Assembly: GCF_001651865.1 (NCBI RefSeq)
Contig: NZ_LPUX01000060.1
Coordinates: 124,001 to 188,000, forward strand
Direction of reading: 5' to 3'
DNA from: Sinorhizobium glycinis
GTDB lineage: Bacteria > Pseudomonadota > Alphaproteobacteria > Rhizobiales > Rhizobiaceae
Length of the DNA stretch: 64,000 nt
The notes beneath the pieces are model-generated. The model had not been told where the DNA came from. It did not search any database and saw nothing but the letters and a program-made list of their open reading frames with translations. The translations under genes and the position numbers were made by a program. Below are positions 20,491-28,991 of this stretch, piece by piece; within the stretch, counting starts at the first letter, position 1; the number at the start of each line of letters is the position of its first letter.

Positions 20491-20629
20491 GCCCCTCACC
20501 CTAACCCTCTCCCCGCGAGCGGGGAGAGGGGACGTGCCTGGCGACACGTCTGTGGAGATGGGGAAGGCGGTGCCGCGAGCCCTTCTCCCCGCCTGCGGGG
20601 AGAAGGTGGCGGCAGCCGGATGAGGGGCA
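20491..20629. repeat. RIME-type palindromic element
   Basis: gcccctcacc...CCTCTCCCCGCGAGCGGGGAGAGG at the left, CCTTCTCCCCGCCTGCGGGGAGAAGG then gatgaggggc at the right. It occupies most of the 229-bp gap between the SDR gene and the second GMC gene. Confidence 0.85.
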
Positions 20630-20696
20630 GCCAAGCGGCGAAGAGGCAATGAACCAAATGATCGCGCCCAAAGCGCGGACCTTGAGGACGATATGA

Positions 20697-22352
20697 ATGA
20701 CCTATGACTACATCATCACCGGCGCCGGTCCGGCCGGCTGCGTGCTTGCCAACCGGCTCACCGAGGATCCGGCCGTCAAGGTGCTGCTCCTCGAGGCGGG
20801 CGGCGGCGACTGGAACCCGCTGTTCCACATGCCGGCCGGCTTCGCGAGGATGACCAAGGGTGTGGCGAGCTGGGGCTGGCACACGGTGCCGCAGAAGCAC
20901 ATGAAGGGGAGGGTGCTGCGCTATACCCAGGCGAAGGTGATCGGCGGCGGCTCCTCGATCAATGCGCAGCTCTACACCCGCGGCAACGCCGTCGACTACG
21001 ATCTCTGGGCGAGCGAGGATGGCTGCGCCGGCTGGGACTATCGCAGCGTGCTTCCCTATTTCAAGCGCGCCGAGGACAACCAGCGTTTCGCCGACGACTA
21101 TCATTCCTATGGCGGGCCGCTCGGCGTCTCGATGCCTGTCTCGACACTGCCGATCTGCGATGCCTATATCCGCGCCGGCCAGGAGCTCGGCATTCCCTAT
21201 AATCACGACTTCAACGGCAAGCAGCAGGCAGGCGTCGGCTTCTATCAGCTGACCCAGCGCAACCGTCGGCGCTCGTCCGCCTCGCTTGCCTATCTCTCGC
21301 CGATCAAGGATCGCAAGAATTTGACGGTACGCACCGGCGCCCGCGTCGCCCGCATCCTGCTCGAAGGCAGGCGCGCCGTCGGCGTGGAAGTGGTGACCGC
21401 CAAGGGCAGCGAGACGATCCGCGCCGAACGCGAGGTGCTGGTTTCTTCCGGCGCCATCGGCTCGCCGAAGCTGCTCTTGCAGTCCGGCATCGGCCCGGCC
21501 GACCATTTGCGCTCGGTCGGCGTCGAGGTGCGCCACGATCTCCCGGGCGTCGGCGGCAACCTCCAGGACCATCTCGATCTCTTCGTCATTTCCGAATGCA
21601 CCGGCGACCACACCTACGACAATGTCGCCAAGCTGCACCGCACCCTCTGGGCGGGCTTGCAATATGTGCTTTTCCGCAGCGGCCCGGTCGCCTCGTCGCT
21701 CTTCGAGACGGGCGGCTTCTGGTATGCCGATCCGAATGCCCGCTCGCCGGACATCCAGTTCCATCTCGGCCTCGGCTCGGGCATCGAGGCAGGCGTCGCG
21801 CGGCTCAAGAATGCCGGCGTCACCCTCAACTCCGCCTATCTGCATCCGCGCTCGCGCGGCACGGTCCGGCTTTCCTCTGCCGATCCGGCGGCCGCACCGC
21901 TGATCGACCCGAACTATTGGGACGATCCGCACGACCGCAGGATGTCGCTGGAGGGGCTGCAGATCGCCCGCGAGATCATGCAGCAGCCGGCGCTCGAGCC
22001 CTATGTGATGGCCGAACGTTTGCCGGGCAAGGACATCAAGACCGAGGAGCAGCTTTTCGATTATGGTTGTGCCAATGCGAAGACGGACCATCATCCGGTC
22101 GGCACCTGCAAGATGGGCACGGATCGGATGGCGGTCGTCGATCTCGAACTGAGGGTCCACGGGCTCGAGGGCTTGCGCGTCTCCGACAGCTCGGTGATGC
22201 CGCGGGTGCCGTCCTGCAATACCAACGGGCCGACGATCATGATGGGCGAGAAGGGGGCCGACATCATCCGCGGTCTGCCGCCGCTGCCGCCCGCGGTATT
22301 CCAGCACGAGCGCAACGACACGCGGCCGCGGGCCCGCGCCGATATTCGCTGA
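20697..22352 (+). CDS. GMC-family choline-dehydrogenase-like flavoprotein
   Basis: The 551-residue flavoprotein starts [21 protein letters not shown] with the FAD motif at the extreme N-terminus. It has GMC signature 1 around residue 80 ([17 protein letters not shown]), signature 2 [18 protein letters not shown] (around 250) and the active-site block [11 protein letters not shown]...[19 protein letters not shown]. This is the BetA-like branch of alcohol dehydrogenases, but choline is only one possible substrate. It is distinct from the shorter GMC enzyme two genes upstream. RIME DNA in the gap may weaken its linkage to the operon. Confidence 0.9.
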   Translation: MTYDYIITGAGPAGCVLANRLTEDPAVKVLLLEAGGGDWNPLFHMPAGFARMTKGVASWGWHTVPQKHMKGRVLRYTQAKVIGGGSSINAQLYTRGNAVDYDLWASEDGCAGWDYRSVLPYFKRAEDNQRFADDYHSYGGPLGVSMPVSTLPICDAYIRAGQELGIPYNHDFNGKQQAGVGFYQLTQRNRRRSSASLAYLSPIKDRKNLTVRTGARVARILLEGRRAVGVEVVTAKGSETIRAEREVLVSSGAIGSPKLLLQSGIGPADHLRSVGVEVRHDLPGVGGNLQDHLDLFVISECTGDHTYDNVAKLHRTLWAGLQYVLFRSGPVASSLFETGGFWYADPNARSPDIQFHLGLGSGIEAGVARLKNAGVTLNSAYLHPRSRGTVRLSSADPAAAPLIDPNYWDDPHDRRMSLEGLQIAREIMQQPALEPYVMAERLPGKDIKTEEQLFDYGCANAKTDHHPVGTCKMGTDRMAVVDLELRVHGLEGLRVSDSSVMPRVPSCNTNGPTIMMGEKGADIIRGLPPLPPAVFQHERNDTRPRARADIR

Positions 22353-22398
22353 ACCGGAGGAAATATGATTCGTCCGCACCCCCGAAGGCACCGGTTTT

Positions 22399-22507
22399 GC
22401 CCCTCATCCCGCTGCCGCGACCTTCTCCCCGCGCGCGGGGAGAAGGGGTATGCCGCGCCGTCTCAGTCCCCTCGGGTAAACCCTGGGTTAAACCCGAGGA
22501 GAGGGGC
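22399..22507. repeat. RIME-type element with atypical right arm
   Basis: The left half is standard (gcccctcatcc, CTTCTCCCCGCGCGCGGGGAGAAGG). The right half has a different palindrome, CCTCGGGTAAACCC...GGGTTAAACCCGAGG, before the usual agaggggc end. Confidence 0.75.
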
Positions 22508-22666
22508 AATCCCTGCCGTCGCAGCGCCGTCGCGCCCGTCGCCACCTCATGGATGGCGCGCGACTCCTATCTCGATGACGCAGACCATCGCCGGACCGGC
22601 GCAAAAATTGTTGCGGCGTCCGAAGGCGGCGTCCAAGGTGTGCTCGTCTACGACCTACAGCTCCGC

Positions 22667-22757
22667 GCATCTTATTAGACGCGCAAAGGTCGCTGTAGCA
22701 CTTCAACTTGCTGCATAATTTTTCCTTAGATCGAATTCGATCTAAGGAATTATGCAG
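22667..22757. repeat. probable dispersed rhizobial hairpin element
   Basis: Contains GCGCATCTTATTAGACGCGC, then GCTGTAGCAC, then a near-perfect inverted repeat 22712-22756: 21-bp arms TGCATAATT/CCTTAGATCGAA and their complement, with an extra TTT in the left arm and the centre at 22735/22736. I recall similar sequences scattered in Rhizobiaceae intergenic regions, but that is memory, not a search. An alternative is a regulatory dyad of the downstream gene. Confidence 0.55.
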
Positions 22758-22778
22758 GAAAAATCCCGGACGGATTCC

Positions 22779-24050
22779 ATGGCAACGATCGAGCCGCGCC
22801 CTTTCCTCACCTCCCTCTTCGAAGCGGCCGTCGTTGCGGCCGATCCTGAAGCCGCCATTCGCGCCCATCTGCCGGTGCGGCCGAAGGGGCGGACGATCGT
22901 CGTCGGCGCCGGCAAGGCAGCAAGCCAGATGGCGGCCGCCTTCGAGCGGATTTGGGAGGGGCCGATCGAAGGGGTTGTCGTCGCCCGACACGGACCAATT
23001 GAGAAATGCGAACGCATCAAGGTGCTGCAATCGGCCCATCCGGTGCCGGACGAGGCGGGGCTTGTCGCCTCCTCGGCACTACTCGAACTGGTGGAAGGGC
23101 TGACGGCGGACGACCTCGTGGTGGCGCTGATTTCCGGCGGCGGCTCGGCGCTGCTGCCGGCGCCGCCGGAGGGCCTGGCGCTCGAGGACGAGATCGCCGT
23201 CAACAAGGCCTTGCTTGCCTCCGGCGCGCCGATCTCGGCGATGAACGTGGTGCGCAAGCATGTCTCGCGCATCAAGGGCGGGCGACTCGCCTTCGCGGCG
23301 TCGCCGGCGCGCGTCGTCAGCCTGGTGGTCTCGGATGTCCCGGGCGACAATCCAGCCTTCGTCGCCTCCGGCCCGACCGTGCCGGACGTGTCGAGCCTCG
23401 AGGAGGCGCGCGAGATCGTCGCGCGCTATGCGATCGCCTTGCCGGAGCGGGTGATGATGCATCTTTCCTCCGATGCCGCGCGCGCACCCGACCCCGACGA
23501 TCCCGCCTTTGCCGGCAACGAAGTTCAGGTGATCGCCTCGGCGAGCGTGTCGCTCGAGGCGGCAGCCGCCCGTGCCAGGGAGGCGGGCATCGAAGCGATG
23601 ATTCTCTCGGATGCGATCGAGGGCGAGGCGCGCGACATCGGCCGCATGCATGCGGCACTCGCCCGCGAAGTCCGCTTACGCGGCCGGCCCTTCGGCAAGC
23701 CTGTGGTGCTGCTTTCCGGCGGCGAGACGACGGTGACGATTTCCGGCAACAATTACGGCAAGGGCGGCCGGAACAGCGAGTTCCTGCTTTCGCTGGCGCT
23801 CGACATCGACGGAGTCGCCGGCATCGATGCGCTCGCTGCCGATACGGACGGCATCGACGGCTCGGAGGACAATGCCGGCGCCTTTGCCGATGGGGCAAGC
23901 GTTGGCCGAATGCGGGCGGCAGGCGTCGACCCGCGCGCCCAGCTCGCCCGCCACGATGCCTGGTCGGCCTTTTCGGCCAGCGGCGATCTTTTCGTCCCCG
24001 GCCCGACCGGCACGAATGTCAATGATTTCCGGGCGGTCTTGATTCGCTGA
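22779..24050 (+). CDS. glycerate 2-kinase (MOFRL family; often annotated hydroxypyruvate reductase TtuD)
   Basis: The 423-residue product starts MATIEPRPFLTSLFEAAVVAADP. It has the N-terminal DUF4147 nucleotide-binding part (VVGAGKAASQMAAAFE, LISGGGSALLPAPPEGL) and the C-terminal MOFRL domain (VLLSGGETTVTI, GGRNSEFLLSLALDIDG, DTDGIDGSEDNAGAF). The reaction is glycerate phosphorylation in the glyoxylate/tartrate/serine-related route. An in-frame ATG at 22752 lies inside the hairpin repeat and would add nine residues; the ATG at 22779 fits the family N-terminus better. Convergent with aatB. Confidence 0.88.
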   Translation: MATIEPRPFLTSLFEAAVVAADPEAAIRAHLPVRPKGRTIVVGAGKAASQMAAAFERIWEGPIEGVVVARHGPIEKCERIKVLQSAHPVPDEAGLVASSALLELVEGLTADDLVVALISGGGSALLPAPPEGLALEDEIAVNKALLASGAPISAMNVVRKHVSRIKGGRLAFAASPARVVSLVVSDVPGDNPAFVASGPTVPDVSSLEEAREIVARYAIALPERVMMHLSSDAARAPDPDDPAFAGNEVQVIASASVSLEAAAARAREAGIEAMILSDAIEGEARDIGRMHAALAREVRLRGRPFGKPVVLLSGGETTVTISGNNYGKGGRNSEFLLSLALDIDGVAGIDALAADTDGIDGSEDNAGAFADGASVGRMRAAGVDPRAQLARHDAWSAFSASGDLFVPGPTGTNVNDFRAVLIR

Positions 24051-24057
24051 AGCGCCA

Positions 24058-24099
24058 ACCCCTCCCCATTTTGACCCTTGTGGGGAGGCCGGGGAGGGG
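24058..24099. repeat. GC-rich palindrome between convergent genes
   Basis: CCCCTCCCC..CTTGTGGGGAGG..GGGGAGGGG; related in sequence to the 35-bp inverted repeats at 58964 and 59081 rather than to RIME. It lies between the convergent glycerate kinase and aatB stops and may end transcription in both directions. Confidence 0.6.
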
Positions 24100-24123
24100 C
24101 AGCTGACGGCTGAACCCTCAGGA

Positions 24124-25356
24124 TCAGGAAAGCCGCGCGCAGGCGGCGGCAATCCGGGTGAGCGCTTCCTTCAACTCCGCCTCCGACGTCGCATAGGAGA
24201 TGCGGAAGTAGGGCGAAAGGCCGAAGGCCGAGCCCGGGACGACGGCTACATGGGCGTCTTCGAGCAGATAGGCGCAGAAGCCGGTATCGGTGTCGATCTT
24301 TCTTCCGGCCGGCGTCACTTTGCCGAGCATGCCGGCGCAGCCCGAGAAGGTATAGAAGGCACCTTCCGGAACGCGGCAATCGAGCCCGTCGATGGCGTTC
24401 AGGCCGCTGACGACGAGGTCGCGGCGGCGCTGGAAGCTTGCTGTGCGCTCCTTCAGGAACTCCTGCGGGCCGTTGAGGGCCGCGACCGAGGCCGCCTGGC
24501 TCACGGATGACGGGCAAGAGGTTGCCTGGCTCTGGACCACGGCCATCGCCTTGATCAGCGCGCGCGGGCCGCCGGCATAGCCGATGCGCCAACCGGTCAT
24601 CGCGTAGGCCTTCGAGACGCCATTGACGGTCAGCGTGCGTTCCTTGAGCCGAGGTTCGAGCTCAGCCGGCGTGACGAAGCGGAAACCGTCATAGACGATG
24701 TGCTCATACATGTCGTCGACGAGCAGCCAGACCTGCGGGTGCTTGAGCAAAACGTCGAGCAGCGGCCGGTAGTCGCTAGCGCTGTAGGCGGCGCCCGACG
24801 GGTTCGAGGGCGAGTTGAGGAGCACCCAGCGCGTCTTCGGGGTGATCGCCGCTTCGAGTTTTTCGGCAGTCAGGCGGAAGCCGGACGAGGCATCGCATGC
24901 GATCAGGACCGGCTTGCCTTCGCAGATCTGGACGATATCCGAATAGGAGGTCCAGTAGGGCGTCGGGATAATCACCTCGTCGCCGGGGTTGATCGTCGCC
25001 ATCATGGCGTTGAAGAGGATCTGCTTGGCGCCGGTGCCAACCGTGATCTCGTCCAGCTCATAGGCGAGGCCGTTCTCGCGCTGGAATTTCTCGCGGATGG
25101 CCTTTTTCAGTTCCGGAGAGCCGTCGAGAGCGGTGTATTTCGTCTCGCCGCGCTGGATCGCCTCTGAGGCCGCCTGCTTGACGTGGTCCGGCGTGTCGAA
25201 GTCCGGCTCGCCGGCGCCGAGGATGATCACCGGCTTGCCTTCGCGCTTCATGGCGCTGGCGCGCGCGCCGATCTTCAGGATTTCCGAAACGCCGATCGAG
25301 GAAATCCGCGAGGCGGGCAGAAAGCCCGCCTCCTTCACCGTTGCATTGATGGTCAT
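24124..25356 (-). CDS. aatB: pyridoxal-phosphate aminotransferase (aspartate aminotransferase AatB type)
   Basis: The 410-residue class I aminotransferase starts MTINATVKEAGFLPASRISSIG. It has GAGEPDFDTP, NSPSNPSGAAY (around 183), DDMYEHIVYDG, the PLP lysine in NGVSKAYAMTGWRIGYAGG and a C-terminal arginine in FRISYA. An upstream in-frame start at 25398 falls in a tandem repeat and is unlikely. AatB is known in Sinorhizobium as an aspartate aminotransferase. Its place directly after an aminoadipate-semialdehyde dehydrogenase and near an HglS-type gene suggests it may also transaminate 2-aminoadipate; that part is inference. Confidence 0.88.
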   Translation of the reverse strand: MTINATVKEAGFLPASRISSIGVSEILKIGARASAMKREGKPVIILGAGEPDFDTPDHVKQAASEAIQRGETKYTALDGSPELKKAIREKFQRENGLAYELDEITVGTGAKQILFNAMMATINPGDEVIIPTPYWTSYSDIVQICEGKPVLIACDASSGFRLTAEKLEAAITPKTRWVLLNSPSNPSGAAYSASDYRPLLDVLLKHPQVWLLVDDMYEHIVYDGFRFVTPAELEPRLKERTLTVNGVSKAYAMTGWRIGYAGGPRALIKAMAVVQSQATSCPSSVSQAASVAALNGPQEFLKERTASFQRRRDLVVSGLNAIDGLDCRVPEGAFYTFSGCAGMLGKVTPAGRKIDTDTGFCAYLLEDAHVAVVPGSAFGLSPYFRISYATSEAELKEALTRIAAACARLS

Positions 25357-25366
25357 GGTCGATCCT

Positions 25367-25414
25367 ATTCGATATCGCCAATCATTCGATGTCGCCAATT
25401 ATTCGATGTCGAAC
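25367..25414. repeat. 17-bp tandem repeat at the amaB/aatB junction
   Basis: ATTCGATATCGCCAATC (25367-25383) and ATTCGATGTCGCCAATT (25384-25400) run in tandem. A partial third copy beginning at 25401 is the 3' end of the upstream dehydrogenase coding sequence. Confidence 0.8.
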
Positions 25415-26931
25415 GAGACGCCCTGCGCAAGCGGCAGAGCCTTCGAATAGTTGATCGTGTTGGTGGCGCGGCGCATATAGGCCTTCCAGGCGTCGGAGCC
25501 CGATTCGCGGCCGCCGCCGGTTTCCTTCTCGCCGCCGAAGGCGCCGCCGATTTCCGCGCCGGACGTGCCGATATTGACATTGGCGATGCCGCAGTCCGAG
25601 CCGTCGGCCGCGAGGAAGCGTTCGGATTCCTGCATGTCGCGGGTGAAGATCGACGACGAAAGCCCGGCTGCCACGGCATTGTGTTCGGCGAGAACAGCGT
25701 CGAAGTCGCTATATTTGATGACGTAGAGGATCGGCGCGAAGGTCTCTTCGAGAACCGGGCCCTCCTGCTTCGGCATTTCGACGAGCGCCGGCTTGACGTA
25801 ATAGCCGTTCTCGTAGCCGAGCTCGACACGCTCGCCACCGGTGACCGAGCCGCCATGCGTCTTGGCCTCGGCGATCGCCTTCTGCATGTTGTCGAAAGCG
25901 GCCTTGTCGACGAGCGGGCCGACGAGCGCGGCCGATTCCAGCGGATTGCCGACGGAAACCGACGCGTAGGCCTTCTTCAGACGCGGCACGAGCTGGTCGT
26001 AGACGCTCTCGTGCACGAAGAGCCGGCGCAGCGTCGTGCAGCGCTGGCCGGCCGTGCCCATGGCGCCGAAGGCGATGGCGCGAAGCGCCATGTCGAGATC
26101 CGCCGAGGGGCAGACGATGCCGGCATTGTTGCCGCCGAGTTCGAGGATCGAACGGGCGAAGCGCTTGGCGAGCCGCGGCCCGACCTCGCGGCCCATGCGG
26201 GTCGAGCCGGTCGCGGAGACGAGCGGCACCTTCGGATGGTCGACGAGCACCTCGCCGATCGAGCGGTCGCCGATCAGCACCTCGGACAGGCCCTCCGGCG
26301 CATCGCCGAAGCGGGCGAGGGCGCGTTCGAGGATAGCCTGCGATGCAAGGGCGGTGAGCGGCGTCTTTTCCGACGGCTTCCAGACGACGGCGTTGCCGCA
26401 GACGAGCGCCAGTGCGGCGTTCCACGACCAGACGGCGACCGGGAAGTTGAAGGCCGAGATGATGCCGACGACGCCGAGCGGATGCCAGGTTTCCATCATG
26501 CGGTGGCCGGGGCGCTCGGTGGCGATCGTCAGGCCGTAGAGCTGGCGGGAGAGGCCGACGGCGAAATCGCAGATGTCGATCATCTCCTGCACTTCGCCGA
26601 GGCCTTCCGACGGGATCTTGCCGGCTTCGAGCGAGACGAGGCGGCCGAGATCGGCCTTGAAGGCGCGCAGTTCCTCGCCGAGCAAGCGGACGAGCTCGCC
26701 GCGCTTCGGCGCCGGTATGAGCCGCCAGGCGCGGAAGGCCTCGTCGGCCTTCTCGATCTTCCTGGCCGCCTCGGCCGCCGACACGGTCTTGAGGCTGGCG
26801 ATCTGCTCGCCGGTGACCGGGCTGTAGGACGGCATGTCGCCGCCCGTATAGAGCTCCTTGGCGACGCCCATCTTGTCGAGGAGCGCGGCTGCCTCCTTGG
26901 CGACGTCGATGTTCTTCGTTGCAATGTTCAT
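25399..26931 (-). CDS. amaB: L-aminoadipate-semialdehyde dehydrogenase (antiquitin-type ALDH)
   Basis: The 510-residue ALDH of the antiquitin (ALDH7) branch oxidises 2-aminoadipate 6-semialdehyde to 2-aminoadipate in lysine catabolism. Visible marks are ISAFNFPVAVWSWNAALALVCGN (around 167), the general base in LELGGNNAGIV, and the nucleophile in GTAGQRCTTLRRLFVHE, a context characteristic of this branch. ATG at 26931; the upstream open frame has no ALDH features. Second enzyme gene of the minus-strand operon with hglS and aatB. Older annotations of such genes as gabD or pcd are alternatives. Confidence 0.88.
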   Translation of the reverse strand: MNIATKNIDVAKEAAALLDKMGVAKELYTGGDMPSYSPVTGEQIASLKTVSAAEAARKIEKADEAFRAWRLIPAPKRGELVRLLGEELRAFKADLGRLVSLEAGKIPSEGLGEVQEMIDICDFAVGLSRQLYGLTIATERPGHRMMETWHPLGVVGIISAFNFPVAVWSWNAALALVCGNAVVWKPSEKTPLTALASQAILERALARFGDAPEGLSEVLIGDRSIGEVLVDHPKVPLVSATGSTRMGREVGPRLAKRFARSILELGGNNAGIVCPSADLDMALRAIAFGAMGTAGQRCTTLRRLFVHESVYDQLVPRLKKAYASVSVGNPLESAALVGPLVDKAAFDNMQKAIAEAKTHGGSVTGGERVELGYENGYYVKPALVEMPKQEGPVLEETFAPILYVIKYSDFDAVLAEHNAVAAGLSSSIFTRDMQESERFLAADGSDCGIANVNIGTSGAEIGGAFGGEKETGGGRESGSDAWKAYMRRATNTINYSKALPLAQGVSFDIE

Positions 26932-27011
26932 ATGTCTGACTCCCGTGTTGTCTTCGTCGGCGTGGGATCGGGCGGAAAACCGCTTCACACTTTTCCTCAT
27001 GCCACCCTCGC

Positions 27012-27467
27012 CTACCCGAAACGCACGCTGCCGAGCTTGCCCGGCGAGGTGAACGTCTTCAGGCCGGCGGCCATCTCTTTCAGTTTTTCCGGCGTGTAGA
27101 AATCGTAATAGGCCTGGTTGCGGCGGCCGATCGCATGTTCCGCGCTGAAGCTGCCGTGATACTGCTCGACCGTCACGCCGAAGACCCATTCGCGCAGGCG
27201 CTGCTCGAAGCTCGGGTCGCTCAATAGCGGACTATCCTTCGCCACGACGAGGTTGGAGTGGACGCCGCCGTCGCCGATATGGCCGAAACCGCAAACCGTG
27301 ACGACGGGAAATTTCTCCGGCATTTCCGCCGGGCGCAACACGGCAGCGGCGCGACCGCGGTCGTAGCAGGCCCCCGTCTCATAGGCTTCCATGTCCTCGG
27401 GACGCGTGACGATGCCCTTGTCTCCAAGTTGCCTCGCCAGGGCGTCGATATGGTCCTTTTCCATCAT
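27012..27467 (-). pseudogene. internally deleted FAD-linked oxidase (D-2-hydroxyglutarate/glycolate dehydrogenase type)
   Basis: A 151-codon ORF joins two separated parts of a roughly 470-residue FAD-binding-4/FAD-oxidase-C protein. Residues 1-46 (IVTRPEDMEAYETGACYDRGRAA) equal the extreme N-terminus. From about residue 47 it continues with the C-terminal catalytic part: VCGFGHIGDGGVHSNLV, HGSFSAEHAIGRRNQ and a ..TFTSPGKLG end. The FAD-binding core in between is missing and the junction is in frame. It starts 10 nt after the hglS stop. The full enzyme would turn D-2-hydroxyglutarate, the HglS product, into 2-oxoglutarate. The remnant cannot bind FAD normally. Confidence 0.82.
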
Positions 27468-27477
27468 CCTCGGCGTA

Positions 27478-28878
27478 TCATTCCGCTGCCACGGCTGCGG
27501 TCAAGGCCTTCAGGCAGTTCTCGATCGATGCCTGCTCGATGCCGGCATAGTGCGCGAATTCATCGAGGACGGCGGCGCCGAGATCGGCCTCGAAGCGCTT
27601 CTGGTTCGGGCTCGCGACGAATTCCTGCTGTGCGCCGTCGCCGAGGTTCGACTGGAAGATACCGGCGGCGCTGACCGGAAGGAAGTCCTCGTAGACGATC
27701 GGATCGAACTGAACCAGGCCGTCGGCGATCAGCGTTTCGAGATCGCGGCGACCGGGGAGCTTCGTCTGCCGGCCCTTTTCCGTCAGAGAATAGCTGAAAT
27801 AGCCGAGCCCTGCCTCGCGAATTTCCGCCCAGCTGTCCGGGAAGCTCTTGAAGGCTTCGGTGAGGGCCGTTTCATAATCCCGGGCATTGGAGCCGTCGGC
27901 GGCGGGGCGGACGATCTTGCGCGAGTCGCCGAGCAGCCGGTCATAGAGGCCGCGGCCCTTCGGCGTCAGGGCGATGCCACGCTGCTCGATCTCGCCGAAG
28001 CGGGCCGTATGCGAGCCGGCCTTCCAGCCGTCCTCGGCGTCGCGGAAAGAAACCGCTTCCTCGAGCGCCTTGAAGGAAGTCTGGCGAAGCAGGATCGGGC
28101 AGTTGCGGGTCGGCGGCCCTTCGACGACGGCCTTCGGGGCGATGCCGTATTCCGGCATCAGCGCTTGCACGTGGTCGATGTCGAGGGTGCGCGGCGTCAG
28201 ATGGTTGATATGCGGTCCCTTGAAGGAGACGACGTCGGCGATCAGCCGGTGGGCGTCGTGCAGGCGCTTGTACATGTCGGCGCTCACATTGGCCGTGTCG
28301 TGCCAGCGGAAGGTTTCCAGCACCTGCGCCACGAAGCGCTCGGCATCGGCCTTGTCGAGGCCGCCGTCGCGCTCGGCTTTCTCGGTCAGCTCGATCGCCT
28401 CCGGAGTGAATATCCTGCGCTCTTTCAGGATCGCGTCGGCCTCCGCGCGGAGCGTCTCGTCGGCGATCAGATCCAGCCTCAGGAGCGAGGTGAAGACGCG
28501 GAAGGGATTGCGCTTCAGCGACGCCTCGCCGACCGGCCGGAAGGCGGTCGAATGCACCGGCACGCCGGCGGTCGAAAGATCGTAGTAACCGACTGGATAC
28601 ATGCCCATGACCGCAAAGACCCGGCGCATCATCGACAGCTCTGCCGGGGTGCCGAGACGGATCGCGCCGTGCCGCTCCTCGGAGATGCGGTCGAGTGTGT
28701 CGGTCGCCTCCAGGCGCCCCCTGAGGGCCGCATCCGCCGCCAGCGTGTCGCCGTTCACCTTCGCCACCAGCTCCATCAGCGTGCCATAGGCCGGTACCTC
28801 CTCGCGGTACATGACCGACATCGCGGCGGAAAAGGCCGAGCGAATATCGTCGGCCGATACGAAACTATTCTCTTTCAC
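27478..28878 (-). CDS. hglS: 2-oxoadipate dioxygenase/decarboxylase (HglS, DUF1338/YdcJ family)
   Basis: HglS converts 2-oxoadipate to D-2-hydroxyglutarate, using Fe(II) and O2, in the lysine/aminoadipate pathway. The product resembles the DUF1338 family throughout: MYREEVPAYGTLMELV near the N-terminus, the histidine-containing VPVHSTAFRPV (around 110-120), GPHINHLTPRTLDID with candidate metal-ligand histidines, and EDFLPVSAAGIFQSNLG near the C-terminus. A GTG at 28878 preceded by GAGGCGAG gives 466 residues, close to the length I recall for characterised HglS; an ATG at 28917 would add 13 residues but has no good ribosome binding site. Heads the operon, divergent from a LysR gene. Confidence 0.85.
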   Translation of the reverse strand: MKENSFVSADDIRSAFSAAMSVMYREEVPAYGTLMELVAKVNGDTLAADAALRGRLEATDTLDRISEERHGAIRLGTPAELSMMRRVFAVMGMYPVGYYDLSTAGVPVHSTAFRPVGEASLKRNPFRVFTSLLRLDLIADETLRAEADAILKERRIFTPEAIELTEKAERDGGLDKADAERFVAQVLETFRWHDTANVSADMYKRLHDAHRLIADVVSFKGPHINHLTPRTLDIDHVQALMPEYGIAPKAVVEGPPTRNCPILLRQTSFKALEEAVSFRDAEDGWKAGSHTARFGEIEQRGIALTPKGRGLYDRLLGDSRKIVRPAADGSNARDYETALTEAFKSFPDSWAEIREAGLGYFSYSLTEKGRQTKLPGRRDLETLIADGLVQFDPIVYEDFLPVSAAGIFQSNLGDGAQQEFVASPNQKRFEADLGAAVLDEFAHYAGIEQASIENCLKALTAAVAAE

Positions 28879-28911
28879 CGGGGCTCGCCTCGCGCTATGG
28901 GTGACGGACAA

Positions 28912-28931
28912 GATCATTCTTAATTCTGATC
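28912..28931. promoter_or_regulatory. candidate LysR-binding dyad
   Basis: GATCA-N10-TGATC, with internal ATTCTTAAT, in the short divergent gap between hglS and lysR. The spacing resembles LysR-type dyads. Motif-level evidence only. Confidence 0.4.
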
Positions 28932-28991
28932 ATATCGGAAGGTGGCGGGCTTGGATCGCGTTGCTTCTGACTATGTTGATGCGAGGCCGGA

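Larger units (their letters stand above)
22353..22778. other. gap between GMC gene and glycerate kinase gene
   Basis: After the GMC stop comes CCGGAGGAAAT and an ATG (22365), a strong translation start whose reading frame runs at once into a RIME element (22399-22507). The ORF stays open to 22718 but has no recognisable protein features. The segment 22508-22666 shows nothing I can identify. From about 22667 a dispersed-type hairpin element runs to 22757. Confidence 0.5.

Noticed and set aside
22365-22718. 117-codon ORF after the second GMC gene
   Set aside because: Apart from its start site it consists of repeat DNA and arginine/proline-rich translation; not reported as a gene, only as a possible disrupted start.
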